Shown piece by piece: positions 1 to 10,322 of a stretch of 64,000 nt of DNA (within the stretch, counting starts at the first letter, position 1; each line of letters begins with the position of its first letter). The translations under genes and the position numbers were made by a program. The notes beneath the pieces are model-generated. The model was not told the origin of the DNA, searched no databases, and worked only from the letters and a program-made list of their open reading frames with translations. Source of the stretch: Terrabacter sp040702505. GTDB taxonomy: Bacteria > Actinomycetota > Actinomycetes > Actinomycetales > Dermatophilaceae. The DNA lies in the NCBI RefSeq assembly GCF_040702505.1, contig NZ_JBFBLC010000009.1, forward strand, positions 24,528-88,527, read 5' to 3'.

Positions 1-296
1 ATCGGGATGCCGGCGGCATCGGACGTCAGGACCGTCGTGTAGTTCGAGAGCGTCCACGACGAGCCGAAGGGGTTGAAGAAGGCCGTCCACCACCCGGAGG
101 CGAACTGGTCGTCGCGCGGGCGGAAGGAGTTGACCAGCATGCCGAGCGCCGGGATCATCCACGCGATGCAGAGGACGATCAGCCCGATGCGGACCGGCCA
201 GTTGGCGGACCCGCTGCCCGTGCCCTCCTTGCTCTGACGGATGATCTGCGGCTCGTCGGCGGGAGCGCCGGTGCCCGGCTGCAACGTGGTGGTCAT
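1..296 (-). CDS. Sugar ABC transporter permease, MalG type (partial, C-terminus beyond window)
   Basis: Inner-membrane permease of a binding-protein-dependent carbohydrate importer. Only the first 98 residues are in the window. They show a polar cytoplasmic N-terminus rich in Gly and Ser, one hydrophobic segment at about residues 33-50 (IGLIVLCIAWMIPALGMLV) and the start of the periplasmic loop containing NSFRP, as in MalG-like subunits. The ATG at 296 overlaps the stop of the upstream permease by four bases (ATGA), which indicates translational coupling and fixes the start. The EAA loop and the remaining membrane segments would lie outside the window. Family call is firm; substrate is not visible. 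Confidence 0.85.
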   Translation of the reverse strand, partial: MTTTLQPGTGAPADEPQIIRQSKEGTGSGSANWPVRIGLIVLCIAWMIPALGMLVNSFRPRDDQFASGWWTAFFNPFGSSWTLSNYTTVLTSDAAGIP

Positions 297-1276
297 CGTG
301 CTGCCTCCTCGGCCCTGAAGTGGCGGACCTGGTAGATCAGGATCGGGATGACGGCGATGAGCAGGATCACCACGATCGCGGACGCGATGCCGTTGTTGCC
401 CTGCGTGTAGAGCTCGTCGTAGAAGCGCCGCGCGATGACGTCGGTGTTGTAGGCGCCGTTGGTCGTGACGTAGACGACGTCGAAGACCTTCATGACGCCG
501 ATGAGCACGGTGATGAACACCGTGATCACGGTCGGCCAGATCTGCGGGACGATGATGCTGAAGAAGATCCTCCGCTCACCGGCGCCGTCGATGCGGCCCG
601 CCTCGACCGTGTCCTCCGGAACGCCCTTGATCGCGGCCGACAGCAGCACCATCGAGTAGCCGACCTGCGTCCAGATCAGGATGATCATGAGCAGCAGGCT
701 GTTCAGGTGCAGGGTGCTCGTGCCGTACCAGAAGACCGGCTCCTTGCCGAAGAAGCCCAGGATGGCGTTGAGGATGCCGGTCTGCGGCGCGCCGGCGGGC
801 TGGTAGTCGTAGACCGTGCGCCAGATCGTCGCGGCGCCGACCATGCTGATGGCCATCGGCAGGAAGATGAACGTCTTGGTCGTCTTCTCACCGCGCGCCC
901 GGAGCCGGTCCGCGAGCACGGCCACGCCCAGGCCGAGGACCACCGTCAGGGCCGGGACGATGATGATCCACAGCACGTTGTTGAAGATCACCTGCAGGAA
1001 CGTGCTGTCGGTCAGGACGTCCTTGTAGTTCTGGAACCCGACGTACGCCGTCGAGTCCTCGTTGGCGAAGCTGTATTGGATCGTCACGATGGCCGGGTAG
1101 ATGAGGTAGACGGCGATCGCGAGGATCGCCGGTCCCGCGAACATCCACGGCTTGACCCGGTCCTCCCACCGGCCCTTGAGGGACTCGGCGAGCTTGTTGA
1201 GGATCCAGAAGATGATGATGGCGCCGCCGATGCCCCCGATGATCGCGATCACCGCGTTGGCGATCTTGATGGCCAT
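293..1276 (-). CDS. Sugar ABC transporter permease, MalF type
   Basis: 327-residue membrane permease that pairs with the MalG-type subunit. It has an N-terminal hydrophobic segment (about 8-27), a cluster of further membrane segments between 45 and 320, and the EAA loop that docks the ATPase at about residues 225-248 (EAGRIDGAGERRIFF followed by IVPQIWP). A purine-rich Shine-Dalgarno (GAGAGGAAG) precedes the ATG at 1276. It lies 79 bases after the binding-protein gene, so the order is binding protein, MalF, MalG. The extended N-terminus resembles AglF-type alpha-glucoside permeases; that substrate is inference only. No ATPase gene is visible in the window. Confidence 0.9.
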   Translation of the reverse strand: MAIKIANAVIAIIGGIGGAIIIFWILNKLAESLKGRWEDRVKPWMFAGPAILAIAVYLIYPAIVTIQYSFANEDSTAYVGFQNYKDVLTDSTFLQVIFNNVLWIIIVPALTVVLGLGVAVLADRLRARGEKTTKTFIFLPMAISMVGAATIWRTVYDYQPAGAPQTGILNAILGFFGKEPVFWYGTSTLHLNSLLLMIILIWTQVGYSMVLLSAAIKGVPEDTVEAGRIDGAGERRIFFSIIVPQIWPTVITVFITVLIGVMKVFDVVYVTTNGAYNTDVIARRFYDELYTQGNNGIASAIVVILLIAVIPILIYQVRHFRAEEAAR

Positions 1277-1355
1277 GGCACTTCCTCTCTCGCTTTAGAG
1301 AATGCGCTGTCGACTGCGAGGGCGACCACGTGGTCGCCCTCGCAGTCCGGGGGCG

Positions 1356-2684
1356 TCAGCTGCCGGACTTGGGGAAGCTGGCGTCGATGTTGTTGAGCGT
1401 CGTGTCGAGGTCCTGCTGGCCGGAGAGCCACTTGACCGGCTCGGTCCAGAAGGTGCCTGCACCGACCTTGGCGGGCATGGCGTCGGAACCGTCGAAGCGG
1501 GCTGCCGTCGCCTTGTAGAGCACGTCGGTCGCGATCTTCTGCAGCGTCTTGTTCGGCAGCAGCGACACGTCGGCCGTCTTGTGCGGCGAGAAGGCCCCGT
1601 TCTTGGCCTGCTCGGTGCCGTTCTCCTTGCTGGCGATGAAGTTGCGCAGCTTGAGCACGTTGGCGTCGTTGTTGAAGGCAGCCGCGATGTCACCGGCCAC
1701 GAGGACCGAGTTGTTTCCCGCCGTCTTGGCCGGGAAGGGGATCGGGTTCGTCTCGGTGTCGAGCTTGGCGATCACCGAGTCGGGGAAGCCACCCTTGTTG
1801 GCCACGAACGTCGCCTGCTTGAACATGTAGCAGCCGGGGGGCTGGGTGAAGAGGGCGTTGCCACCGGTCTGGAAGTTGGTCGCCGGGATGGACTTGGTGC
1901 CGCCGCGGACGTAGCCGTCACCGAAGGCGATCTTCTGGAAGTACTCCCACGCGGGCTTGATCTCGGGGCTGTTGAACTTCAGCTCGCCCTTGACCCACTT
2001 GTCGTAGTTGTCAGGACCTGCGATGCGCAGGACGAGGTCCTCGATCCAGTCCGTGATGGGCCAGCCGGTCGCCTGGCCCGACTCCGCCGCGATGCACCAC
2101 GGCGTCTTGCCCTCGGACTTGATCTTCTGCGTCAGCGTCAGCAGGTCGTCGAGCGTGGCGGGCGCCTGCACGCCGAGCGCCTTGAACGCCGGGGCGTCGG
2201 TCCAGATGATGCTCTTGACGCTCACCTCGTTGGGAAGGCCGTAGACCTTGCCGTCGGCGCACGTGCCCGCCTGGACGAAGCCGGGGACGAGCGTCTCCTT
2301 GTCGGTGGCCACGGTCGCGTCGTCGTACGGGACCAGCTTCTTCTGCCTGGCGAGGTCGCACATCAGGCCGGGCTGCGGGAAGAGCCCGACGTCGGGCGGG
2401 TTGCCGCCTTGGACGCGGGTGCGGATCTCGGTGTCCCACGAGGCGGACTTGGTGAACTTGACGGTGATGTTGTTGTCCTTGGCCCACTTCGAGACGTCGG
2501 CCTTGAAGCCGGGCTCGGTGTCGGGGCCGAGGCCGTACATCACCTCGATGGTGGTCTTGCCCGGACCGCTGGCCGTCGACCCGTTGGAGCCGCTGCCACC
2601 AGAGTTGGACGACAGACATCCCGCGGCCAGACCGGCGACACCGATCCCCACCAACGCTGTCACGGTTGACCTGCGATTGATCAT
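1356..2684 (-). CDS. Sugar ABC transporter substrate-binding lipoprotein
   Basis: 442-residue family 1 extracellular solute-binding protein that captures a carbohydrate outside the cell and delivers it to the two permeases downstream. Residues 1-23 form a lipoprotein signal with RR at 4-5 and a lipobox ending A-A-G-C, so Cys23 should be lipidated. A Ser/Gly-rich linker follows, then the mature domain (IEVMYGLGPDTEPGF, then DVGLFPQPGLM near residue 100). The start is the ATG at 2684 because AAGGAGGAG lies just upstream; a longer in-frame reading from 2786 has no such site and would bury the signal peptide. First gene of the importer operon. Confidence 0.92.
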   Translation of the reverse strand: MINRRSTVTALVGIGVAGLAAGCLSSNSGGSGSNGSTASGPGKTTIEVMYGLGPDTEPGFKADVSKWAKDNNITVKFTKSASWDTEIRTRVQGGNPPDVGLFPQPGLMCDLARQKKLVPYDDATVATDKETLVPGFVQAGTCADGKVYGLPNEVSVKSIIWTDAPAFKALGVQAPATLDDLLTLTQKIKSEGKTPWCIAAESGQATGWPITDWIEDLVLRIAGPDNYDKWVKGELKFNSPEIKPAWEYFQKIAFGDGYVRGGTKSIPATNFQTGGNALFTQPPGCYMFKQATFVANKGGFPDSVIAKLDTETNPIPFPAKTAGNNSVLVAGDIAAAFNNDANVLKLRNFIASKENGTEQAKNGAFSPHKTADVSLLPNKTLQKIATDVLYKATAARFDGSDAMPAKVGAGTFWTEPVKWLSGQQDLDTTLNNIDASFPKSGS

Positions 2685-3079
2685 GCCTGCTCCTCCTTGG
2701 AGGTTTGGGGGCTGCACTGGCCCCAAAGCTGACCGGTCACGGCTCGTGCCGGTTCCAAACAGGTGTGGGGGCGGTTCGGCGCCCACCTCTTCATCTGCAG
2801 TTCATGTAGTTGATGTAGATCACACTGAACACCACAACAGTGACGCCCGCCACACCTCTGCGGGGTTTTGCCAACTTGTTACTACCCGAATCGTGATCTG
2901 AGGCGTCGGCCGCGCTCTGCCAGAGACCGATTCGGGCAAAACCGGGCCGAGCTGCCCGAACCGAGCCACCTGTCGGCTCGCGGTGGCGACCGATTAGGCT
3001 CGCAGGCGGCGTCGTGCGACCGCGGCGCAGGGGCGGACACCGCGTGGCGCCCCGAGGAACGACACCGAGGACACCTGAG
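2685..3079. other. 395-bp divergent intergenic region, importer/fumarase
   Basis: No gene seen. On the importer side there is the ribosome binding site, a short hairpin (TTTGGGG at 2703-2709 with CCCCAAA at 2721-2727) and the perfect palindrome GACCGGTC at 2731-2738, which could serve a regulator. On the fumarase side a long inverted repeat pairs CCCGAATCG (2885-2893) with CGATTCGGG (2928-2936). No convincing -35/-10 pair was found for either gene; a lone TAGGCT at 2995-3000 could be a -10 for fumarase. Confidence 0.4.
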
Positions 3080-4831
<1,752 letters not shown>

Positions 4832-4848
4832 CCAACGAGAGGACACAG

Positions 4849-5364
4849 ATGAGTGAGAACGCCTCCGCCGTCAACGGATTCGACGATCTGCTGGCAGCGA
4901 ACCGCGCCTACGCCGACTCCTTCGGTATGGCCGGCTTCGACGGTATCGCCCGCGCGGGCGTCGCGATCGTCACGTGCATGGACTCCCGCATCGACCCGCT
5001 CGGGCTGCTGGGGCTCAAGCCCGGCGACGCCAAGATCTTCCGCAATCCCGGTGGCCGCGTGGGCTCCTCGGCGCTCGAGGCGCTGGTGCTGGCCACGCAC
5101 CTGCTCGGCGTCGAGCGCATCCTCGTCGTCCCGCACACCCGTTGCGCTATGGCCTCCAACAGCGAGGTCGAGCTGCGTGAGCGCGTGGGCGCCAGCGCCG
5201 GCAAGGACGCGTCGTGGATGACGTTCCACGCCATCGAGGACCAGGAGCGCGCCCTGCGCGAGGACCTCGCCAAGGTGCGCACGCACCCGCTCATCGCCGA
5301 GGGCACGCTCGTCGGCGGCTTCATCTACGACGTCGACTCGGGACTGCTGCGCCCCGTCGACTGA
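4849..5364 (+). CDS. Beta-carbonic anhydrase
   Basis: 171-residue cytoplasmic zinc enzyme interconverting CO2 and bicarbonate. Expected beta-class residues are visible: Cys43, Asp45 and Arg47 in VTCMDSR, and His96 and Cys99 in PHTRCAM, giving the Cys-His-Cys zinc site and the Asp-Arg dyad. The second motif reads HTRCAM rather than the common HTDCGM. The short length fits the compact Rv1284-like group. The ATG at 4849 is preceded by GAGAGGACAC as ribosome binding site. The gene follows fumarase by 17 bases, so it is probably cotranscribed and may supply bicarbonate for anaplerosis. A strong palindrome follows the stop. Confidence 0.9.
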   Translation: MSENASAVNGFDDLLAANRAYADSFGMAGFDGIARAGVAIVTCMDSRIDPLGLLGLKPGDAKIFRNPGGRVGSSALEALVLATHLLGVERILVVPHTRCAMASNSEVELRERVGASAGKDASWMTFHAIEDQERALREDLAKVRTHPLIAEGTLVGGFIYDVDSGLLRPVD

Positions 5365-5370
5365 CCCCTC

Positions 5371-5434
5371 GCACAGTGCCCACTCGACGTCCCACGTCGA
5401 GTGGGCACTTTCCGACGTCGAATGGGCACTGTGC
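5371..5434. repeat. Three-arm palindromic element at the 3' end of carbonic anhydrase
   Basis: AGTGCCCACTCGACGT (5375-5390) pairs perfectly with ACGTCGAGTGGGCACT (5394-5409) across a 3-base loop and is followed by TTTCC, so it can act as a terminator. A third arm at 5415-5434 matches the complement of 5371-5390 at 19 of 20 positions, allowing an alternative fold. It lies between convergent genes. The same core occurs at 49611-49626 and 63966-64000. Confidence 0.85.
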
Positions 5435-5461
5435 GACGCCCGGCGGCCACTCACCGCGGCC

Positions 5462-5491
5462 GTATGCCGCCGGACGGGCCGGGCGGCACAT
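5462..5491 (-). repeat. Variant of the GTATGCCG-N14-CGGCATAC hairpin, after glmM
   Basis: GTATGCCG at 5462-5469 and CGGCACAT at 5484-5491 are separated by exactly 14 bases, as in the three perfect copies elsewhere. Read on the glmM strand, one stem position becomes a G-U wobble and only the outermost pair is lost. The inner sequence carries the family loop core (GCCCGT here, against GCCCGC or GTCCGC). It begins within four bases of the glmM stop. Confidence 0.6.
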
Positions 5492-5494
5492 GGC

Positions 5495-6841
<1,347 letters not shown>

Positions 6842-7127
6842 TCGTTCTGCCTTCCCGAATCGGCCGACCGGTCGGCCGTCCTGTGCATGTCGTGTCGCTC
6901 GACGATACGGCACGGCGGTCCTGACGCCCATTCGACCCTTTGGACAGGTGGATCTGTCGTTCTTTTACCAGGTCCATAAGTTCAGGCGAATTGGCAGGTA
7001 TCTCCCAGTCTTTCCGAAGGTTACAGCTCCCCCACAGCCCACACGATGGCCACACGCATCCGGCACCACCCCACCCCAGTGGTCGAGATCCGGGCCATCG
7101 CCCGGCGGCCCATCGAAAGGAATCTGG
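6842..7127. promoter_or_regulatory. Divergent control region with an 18-bp perfect palindrome
   Basis: CGGCCGACCGGTCGGCCG at 6861-6878 is a perfect 18-base palindrome starting 20 bases upstream of the glmM GTG. It could be a dimeric regulator site or an mRNA hairpin near the ribosome binding site. The rest carries the GAAAGG ribosome binding site (7115-7120) of the secreted-protein gene. TTGGAC at 6953-6958 is a possible -35 without a convincing -10. Confidence 0.5.
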
Positions 7128-8273
7128 ATGAAGACTCCGACCTCGCGTCGACTGCCCCTTGCTGTTGCAGCCGGGATCGCCGCCGCCGCTCTCGGTGCAG
7201 CAGGGACGGTCACAGCCGTCGCCGCCCCGGCGACCCCGGCCGCCGGCTCGTCGCCTGTCTCGAACCCGTACTCCCCCGCGTACGGCCACAGCTACCGCCA
7301 CGGGGCCGTGCCGACTCGTGAGCTCAACACGCAGATGCACCGCTGGGCGGCCCAGCAGCGGTCGGGGTCGACCTCGGCGAAGACCCTCTCCTACGGCGGA
7401 GGCGTCGACGGCATCGGCGTGACGGACGGGGCACCCAAGGTCTACCTCGTCTTCTATGGCAGCCAGTGGGGCAGCCAGGGCACGGACGCGCAGGGCAACC
7501 TGACCTTCTCCGGCGACCCGAAGTCGGGAGCCCCCGTGGTGCAGAAGCTCATGAAGGGCCTCGGCACCGGCGGCGAGGCGTGGTCGGGCGTCATGACGCA
7601 GTACTGCGACGGGGCCGGCATGGCCCGGGGCGCGACGAAGTGCGCCACCGGCGCGACGCACGTCGGCTACCCGACGGGCGGCGCGTACGCCGGTGTCTGG
7701 TACGACAACTCGGTCGCCTCCCCGTCGAGCGCCACCCAGGCCCAGCTGGGGCAGGAGGCCGTCAAGGCTGCCTCCCACTTCGGCAACACGACGGCGTCGA
7801 GCAACCGCAGCGCGCAGTACGTCATCCTGTCGCCCACCGGTACGCACCCCGATGGCTTCAACACGGCGAGCGGCAACTTCTGCGCCTGGCACGACTGGAA
7901 CGGTGACGTGGGGGTGGCTTCGAGCGTCGGTGACGTGGCCTTCACGAACATGCCCTACGTCATGGACATGGGCACCAGCTGCGGCCAGAACTTCGTCAAC
8001 GCCGGGTCCGCGGGCACCGACGACGGCTACACGATCGTCGAGGGCCACGAGTACGCCGAGACGATCACCGACCAGAACCCGGCCGGCGGCTGGACCAACC
8101 TGACCTCGCGCACCAACTCCGGCCAGGAGAACGGTGACGAGTGCGCCTGGATCGCACCGGGGTCCGCCGGCGGCGCGGGCAACGTGGCCATGGGCAACGG
8201 CAGCTACCCGATGCAGGCCACCTGGTCCAACGACACGAACACGTGCGCCCTGTCGCACGCGACGGTGGGCTGA
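7128..8273 (+). CDS. Secreted protein of unknown function with HEYAE motif
   Basis: 381 residues. Residues 1-33 form a Sec signal peptide (SRR, hydrophobic core, AVAA cleavage region). The mature part has six cysteines (160, 172, 252, 285, 339, 373), an even number that suits disulfides. Recognisable blocks are KVYLVFYGSQWG (104-115), YVILSPTGTHPDGF (231-244), FCAWHDW (251-257) and VEGHEYAETITDQNPAGGW (304-322). I recognise the pattern from secreted actinobacterial proteins without assigned activity. His307-Glu308 with Glu311 resembles the HExxE/HExxH zinc-protease core, but that is only a guess. GAAAGG at 7115-7120 supports the ATG. A strong bidirectional terminator follows. Confidence 0.75.
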   Translation: MKTPTSRRLPLAVAAGIAAAALGAAGTVTAVAAPATPAAGSSPVSNPYSPAYGHSYRHGAVPTRELNTQMHRWAAQQRSGSTSAKTLSYGGGVDGIGVTDGAPKVYLVFYGSQWGSQGTDAQGNLTFSGDPKSGAPVVQKLMKGLGTGGEAWSGVMTQYCDGAGMARGATKCATGATHVGYPTGGAYAGVWYDNSVASPSSATQAQLGQEAVKAASHFGNTTASSNRSAQYVILSPTGTHPDGFNTASGNFCAWHDWNGDVGVASSVGDVAFTNMPYVMDMGTSCGQNFVNAGSAGTDDGYTIVEGHEYAETITDQNPAGGWTNLTSRTNSGQENGDECAWIAPGSAGGAGNVAMGNGSYPMQATWSNDTNTCALSHATVG

Positions 8274-8313
8274 GCCCCCGACCCGGGCACACGGCATACG
8301 CCACCAGGGACGA

Positions 8314-8347
8314 CGAAGGCCCCCGAGCGGGTGCTCGGGGGCCTTCG
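8314..8347. terminator. Bidirectional intrinsic terminator
   Basis: A perfect 15-bp stem (8314-8328 with 8333-8347) closed by a 4-base loop GGGT lies between two converging genes, the secreted-protein gene and rpsI. Stem length and position make it usable from both sides, although neither side has a long T run. Confidence 0.85.
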
Positions 8348-8358
8348 TGTGCCCGGCG

Positions 8359-8385
8359 GGCGGCATACGCAAGCCGTATGCCGCC
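8359..8385. repeat. GGCGGCATACG inverted repeat
   Basis: GGCGGCATACG (8359-8369) pairs with CGTATGCCGCC (8375-8385) around a 5-base loop. It uses the same over-represented octamer as the hairpins after rpsD, rpsG and rpoB, but with the half-sites in the opposite order and closer together. It lies between the terminator and rpsI. Confidence 0.75.
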
Positions 8386-8450
8386 GCGCGGGCGAAGCGC
8401 GGATCAGCGCGACTGGAGCCAAGCGGTGGTGCTCGGCGCCAGCCGAAGCA

Positions 8451-8957
8451 TCAGCGCTTGGAGTACTGGGGGGCCTTGCGGGCCTTCTTGAGACCGGCCT
8501 TCTTGCGCTCGGGCACGCGCGGGTCGCGCGTGAGGAAGCCGGCCTTCTTGAGGGCGGGACGGTTCAGCTCCTCGTCGACGCCGTTGAGCGAGCGGGCCAC
8601 GCCGAGGCGGACGGCACCGGCCTGGCCGGAGGGGCCACCGCCGTGCACGCGGACCAGCACGTCGTACGAGCCGTCGAGCTCGAGGAGCGTCAGCGGCTCC
8701 TTGACGATCTGCTGGTGCACCTTGTTGGGGAAGTACGCGTCGAGCGTGCGGCCGTTGATCTTCCACTCGCCGGTGCCGGGGACGATGCGCACGCGGGCGA
8801 TGGCCTGCTTGCGACGGCCGGTGGCAGCGCCGGGGGTCGAGACCTGGCGGGCGCGGCGGGGCTCGCCGAGGGCGGAGTCGGACGAGGACTCGCTGGTGTA
8901 CTCGGTCAGCTCGGGCTCGTCGGTGTCGAGGACGTCCTCGTTCACGATGTCAGTCAC
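8451..8957 (-). CDS. rpsI: 30S ribosomal protein S9
   Basis: 168 residues. S9 sits in the head of the 30S subunit, and its C-terminal tail reaches the P-site tRNA. The S9 core starts near residue 44 (ATGRRKQAIARVRI) and ends in the invariant ERKKAGLKKARKAPQYSKR. The first 43 residues are an acidic Ser/Glu/Asp-rich extension absent from E. coli S9 but common in actinobacteria. The GTG at 8957 has only a weak ribosome binding site, consistent with coupling to rplM, which ends 34 bases upstream. Confidence 0.96.
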   Translation of the reverse strand: MTDIVNEDVLDTDEPELTEYTSESSSDSALGEPRRARQVSTPGAATGRRKQAIARVRIVPGTGEWKINGRTLDAYFPNKVHQQIVKEPLTLLELDGSYDVLVRVHGGGPSGQAGAVRLGVARSLNGVDEELNRPALKKAGFLTRDPRVPERKKAGLKKARKAPQYSKR

Positions 8958-8991
8958 GTGTCTTGTCGCTTTCTACGCAGCAGCCGGGGGC

Positions 8992-9435
8992 TTACTGCGC
9001 AACCTGGGTGATCTCGAAGGGGACGGGCTGCTGGGCCGCGTGCGGGTGCTCGGCACCGCGGTAGACCTTGAGCTTGGAGAGCTGCTGGCGGGCCAGCGAG
9101 TTCTTCGGGAGCATGCCGCGGATGGCCTTCTCGACGGCCTTCTCGGGGCTCTTGGCGAGCAGCTCGGTGTAGGAGGTCGACCGCAGACCACCCGGAAAGC
9201 CGGAGTGGCGGTAGGCCTTCTTCTGCTCGAGCTTGGCGCCGGTGAGGGCGACCTTGTCGGCGTTGACGATGATGACGAAGTCACCGGTGTCGACGTGCGG
9301 CGCGAACTGCGGCTTGTGCTTGCCCCGGAGCAGGACAGCGGCCTGGCTCGCGAGACGGCCGAGCACGACGTCGGTCGCGTCGATGACGTGCCACGTGCGA
9401 GTGACCTCGCCGGGCTTCGGGGTGTACGTGCGCAA
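8992..9435 (-). CDS. rplM: 50S ribosomal protein L13
   Basis: 147 residues, the usual L13 length. An early-assembly protein of the large subunit. Conserved blocks include WHVIDATDVVLGRLAS, RGKHKPQFAPH, GDFVIIVNADKV, AYRHSGFPGG, RGMLPKN and EHPHAAQQP. The start is a TTG at 9435, giving the standard N-terminus (M)RTYTPKPGE, with GAAGG about nine bases upstream. A longer in-frame reading up to 9669 would run through the promoter and is not supported. First gene of the rplM-rpsI pair. Confidence 0.97.
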   Translation of the reverse strand: MRTYTPKPGEVTRTWHVIDATDVVLGRLASQAAVLLRGKHKPQFAPHVDTGDFVIIVNADKVALTGAKLEQKKAYRHSGFPGGLRSTSYTELLAKSPEKAVEKAIRGMLPKNSLARQQLSKLKVYRGAEHPHAAQQPVPFEITQVAQ

Positions 9436-9560
9436 TGGAGTCTGCCTTCGCTTGAAATGGTGGAGCAGTGTGAATGCCGCTGGGCTCGGTCCGCGTCGCC
9501 CGCTCGGCCGGTTGAAGGGTGAGCTGGGTTCGCCTGACGGCCCGGTGCACAACTTCATCC

Positions 9561-9589
9561 ATGTTACGGGGTCGTCGCCGAGCGCCCAA
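9561..9589 (-). promoter_or_regulatory. Probable rplM-rpsI promoter
   Basis: On the minus strand TTGGGC (9584-9589) and TAACAT (9561-9566) are separated by 17 bases. Transcription would start near 9554, leaving a leader of about 120 bases before the TTG of rplM. Confidence 0.6.
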
Positions 9590-9661
9590 ATCGCTGCACC
9601 CCTCCCCCAAAACGGCTTCTGACCTGCGCAAACAGTGTTCGTCGCCAATCGTGCAGAACTC

Positions 9662-9698
9662 TTGTGCAAACAAACTGTGCACAGGTATTGTGCACACT
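9662..9698 (+). promoter_or_regulatory. Promoter with TGTGCA operator array, leaderless start
   Basis: TTGTGC (9662-9667), an 18-base spacer and TATTGT (9686-9691) place the start of transcription at or next to the ATG at 9699, and no ribosome binding site is present, so the mRNA is probably leaderless. Three TGTGCA repeats start at 9663, 9676 and 9690; the middle one lies in the perfect palindrome CTGTGCACAG (9675-9684). The array covers the promoter and suits autoregulation by the regulator encoded just downstream. Confidence 0.6.
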
Positions 9699-10322
9699 AT
9701 GCCTGCACCCGACCCCCTGAGCCCGCCCTCCGACGACGGCGTCTGGCTGACTCCGCAGAGCCTGCGCGTGCTCGCCCACCCGCTGCGCTCCCGCCTGCTC
9801 GGCGCCCTGCGCCGGCACGGCCCGTCGACCGCCACCGACCTGGCGACCCTGCTCGGCACCAACTCCGGCGCGACGAGCTACCACCTGCGCAAGCTCGAGT
9901 CCGTCGGGCTCGTGCAGGACACCGAGGAGGGTGAGGGCAAGCGGCGCCTGTGGCGTGCGAGCTCGGAGTACCACTCCTGGCACCCCAGCGACTTCGAGGG
10001 CGACGAGGACTCCGAGACCGCCCTCAACTGGCTCACGCGTGACTACGCCCGCCACTTCAGCGAGCAGTACGACAAGTGGCTCGACGTCTCCACCACGTGG
10101 CCGACCGCCTGGCAGGACGCATGCGGCTCGAGCGACGCCTCGGTGCTGGTGACCCCCGAGGCCCTCGAGGCGATGCGCGAGGAGATGTGGGACCTCATTG
10201 AGCGCTATCGCCGTGTGGGACAGGGAAACCCGCGCGCGCGTCGGGTCGCCGTCTACACCTTCGCCTACCCCCTCGACCTCGACCGTCCACCGGCCGACGG
10301 CACGAGCGGAGGTGCGCGATGA
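9699..10322 (+). CDS. ArsR-like helix-turn-helix transcriptional regulator
   Basis: 207-residue DNA-binding protein. A winged helix-turn-helix occupies about residues 12-85: LRVLAHPLRSRLLGALRRHG, STATDLATLLGTNSGATSYHLRKLESVGLV, then a wing ending EGKRRLW. The C-terminal 110 residues, rich in Trp and acidic residues, resemble the extension of actinobacterial regulators paired with transporters. No metal-binding Cys cluster is present, so metal sensing is unlikely. The stop overlaps the MFS start (ATGA), so the two form an operon and the pump is the likely regulated partner. Upstream TGTGCA repeats are the candidate operator. Confidence 0.85.
   Translation: MPAPDPLSPPSDDGVWLTPQSLRVLAHPLRSRLLGALRRHGPSTATDLATLLGTNSGATSYHLRKLESVGLVQDTEEGEGKRRLWRASSEYHSWHPSDFEGDEDSETALNWLTRDYARHFSEQYDKWLDVSTTWPTAWQDACGSSDASVLVTPEALEAMREEMWDLIERYRRVGQGNPRARRVAVYTFAYPLDLDRPPADGTSGGAR

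Noticed and set aside
6842..7127. Riboswitch in the leader of the secreted-protein gene
   Set aside because: I could not match the sequence to a known riboswitch consensus, and no terminator-antiterminator pair is visible.
8992..9669. Longer L13 with a 78-residue N-terminal extension
   Set aside because: The extension would cover the promoter at 9561-9589 and is not ribosomal in character; the TTG at 9435 gives the exact family length.
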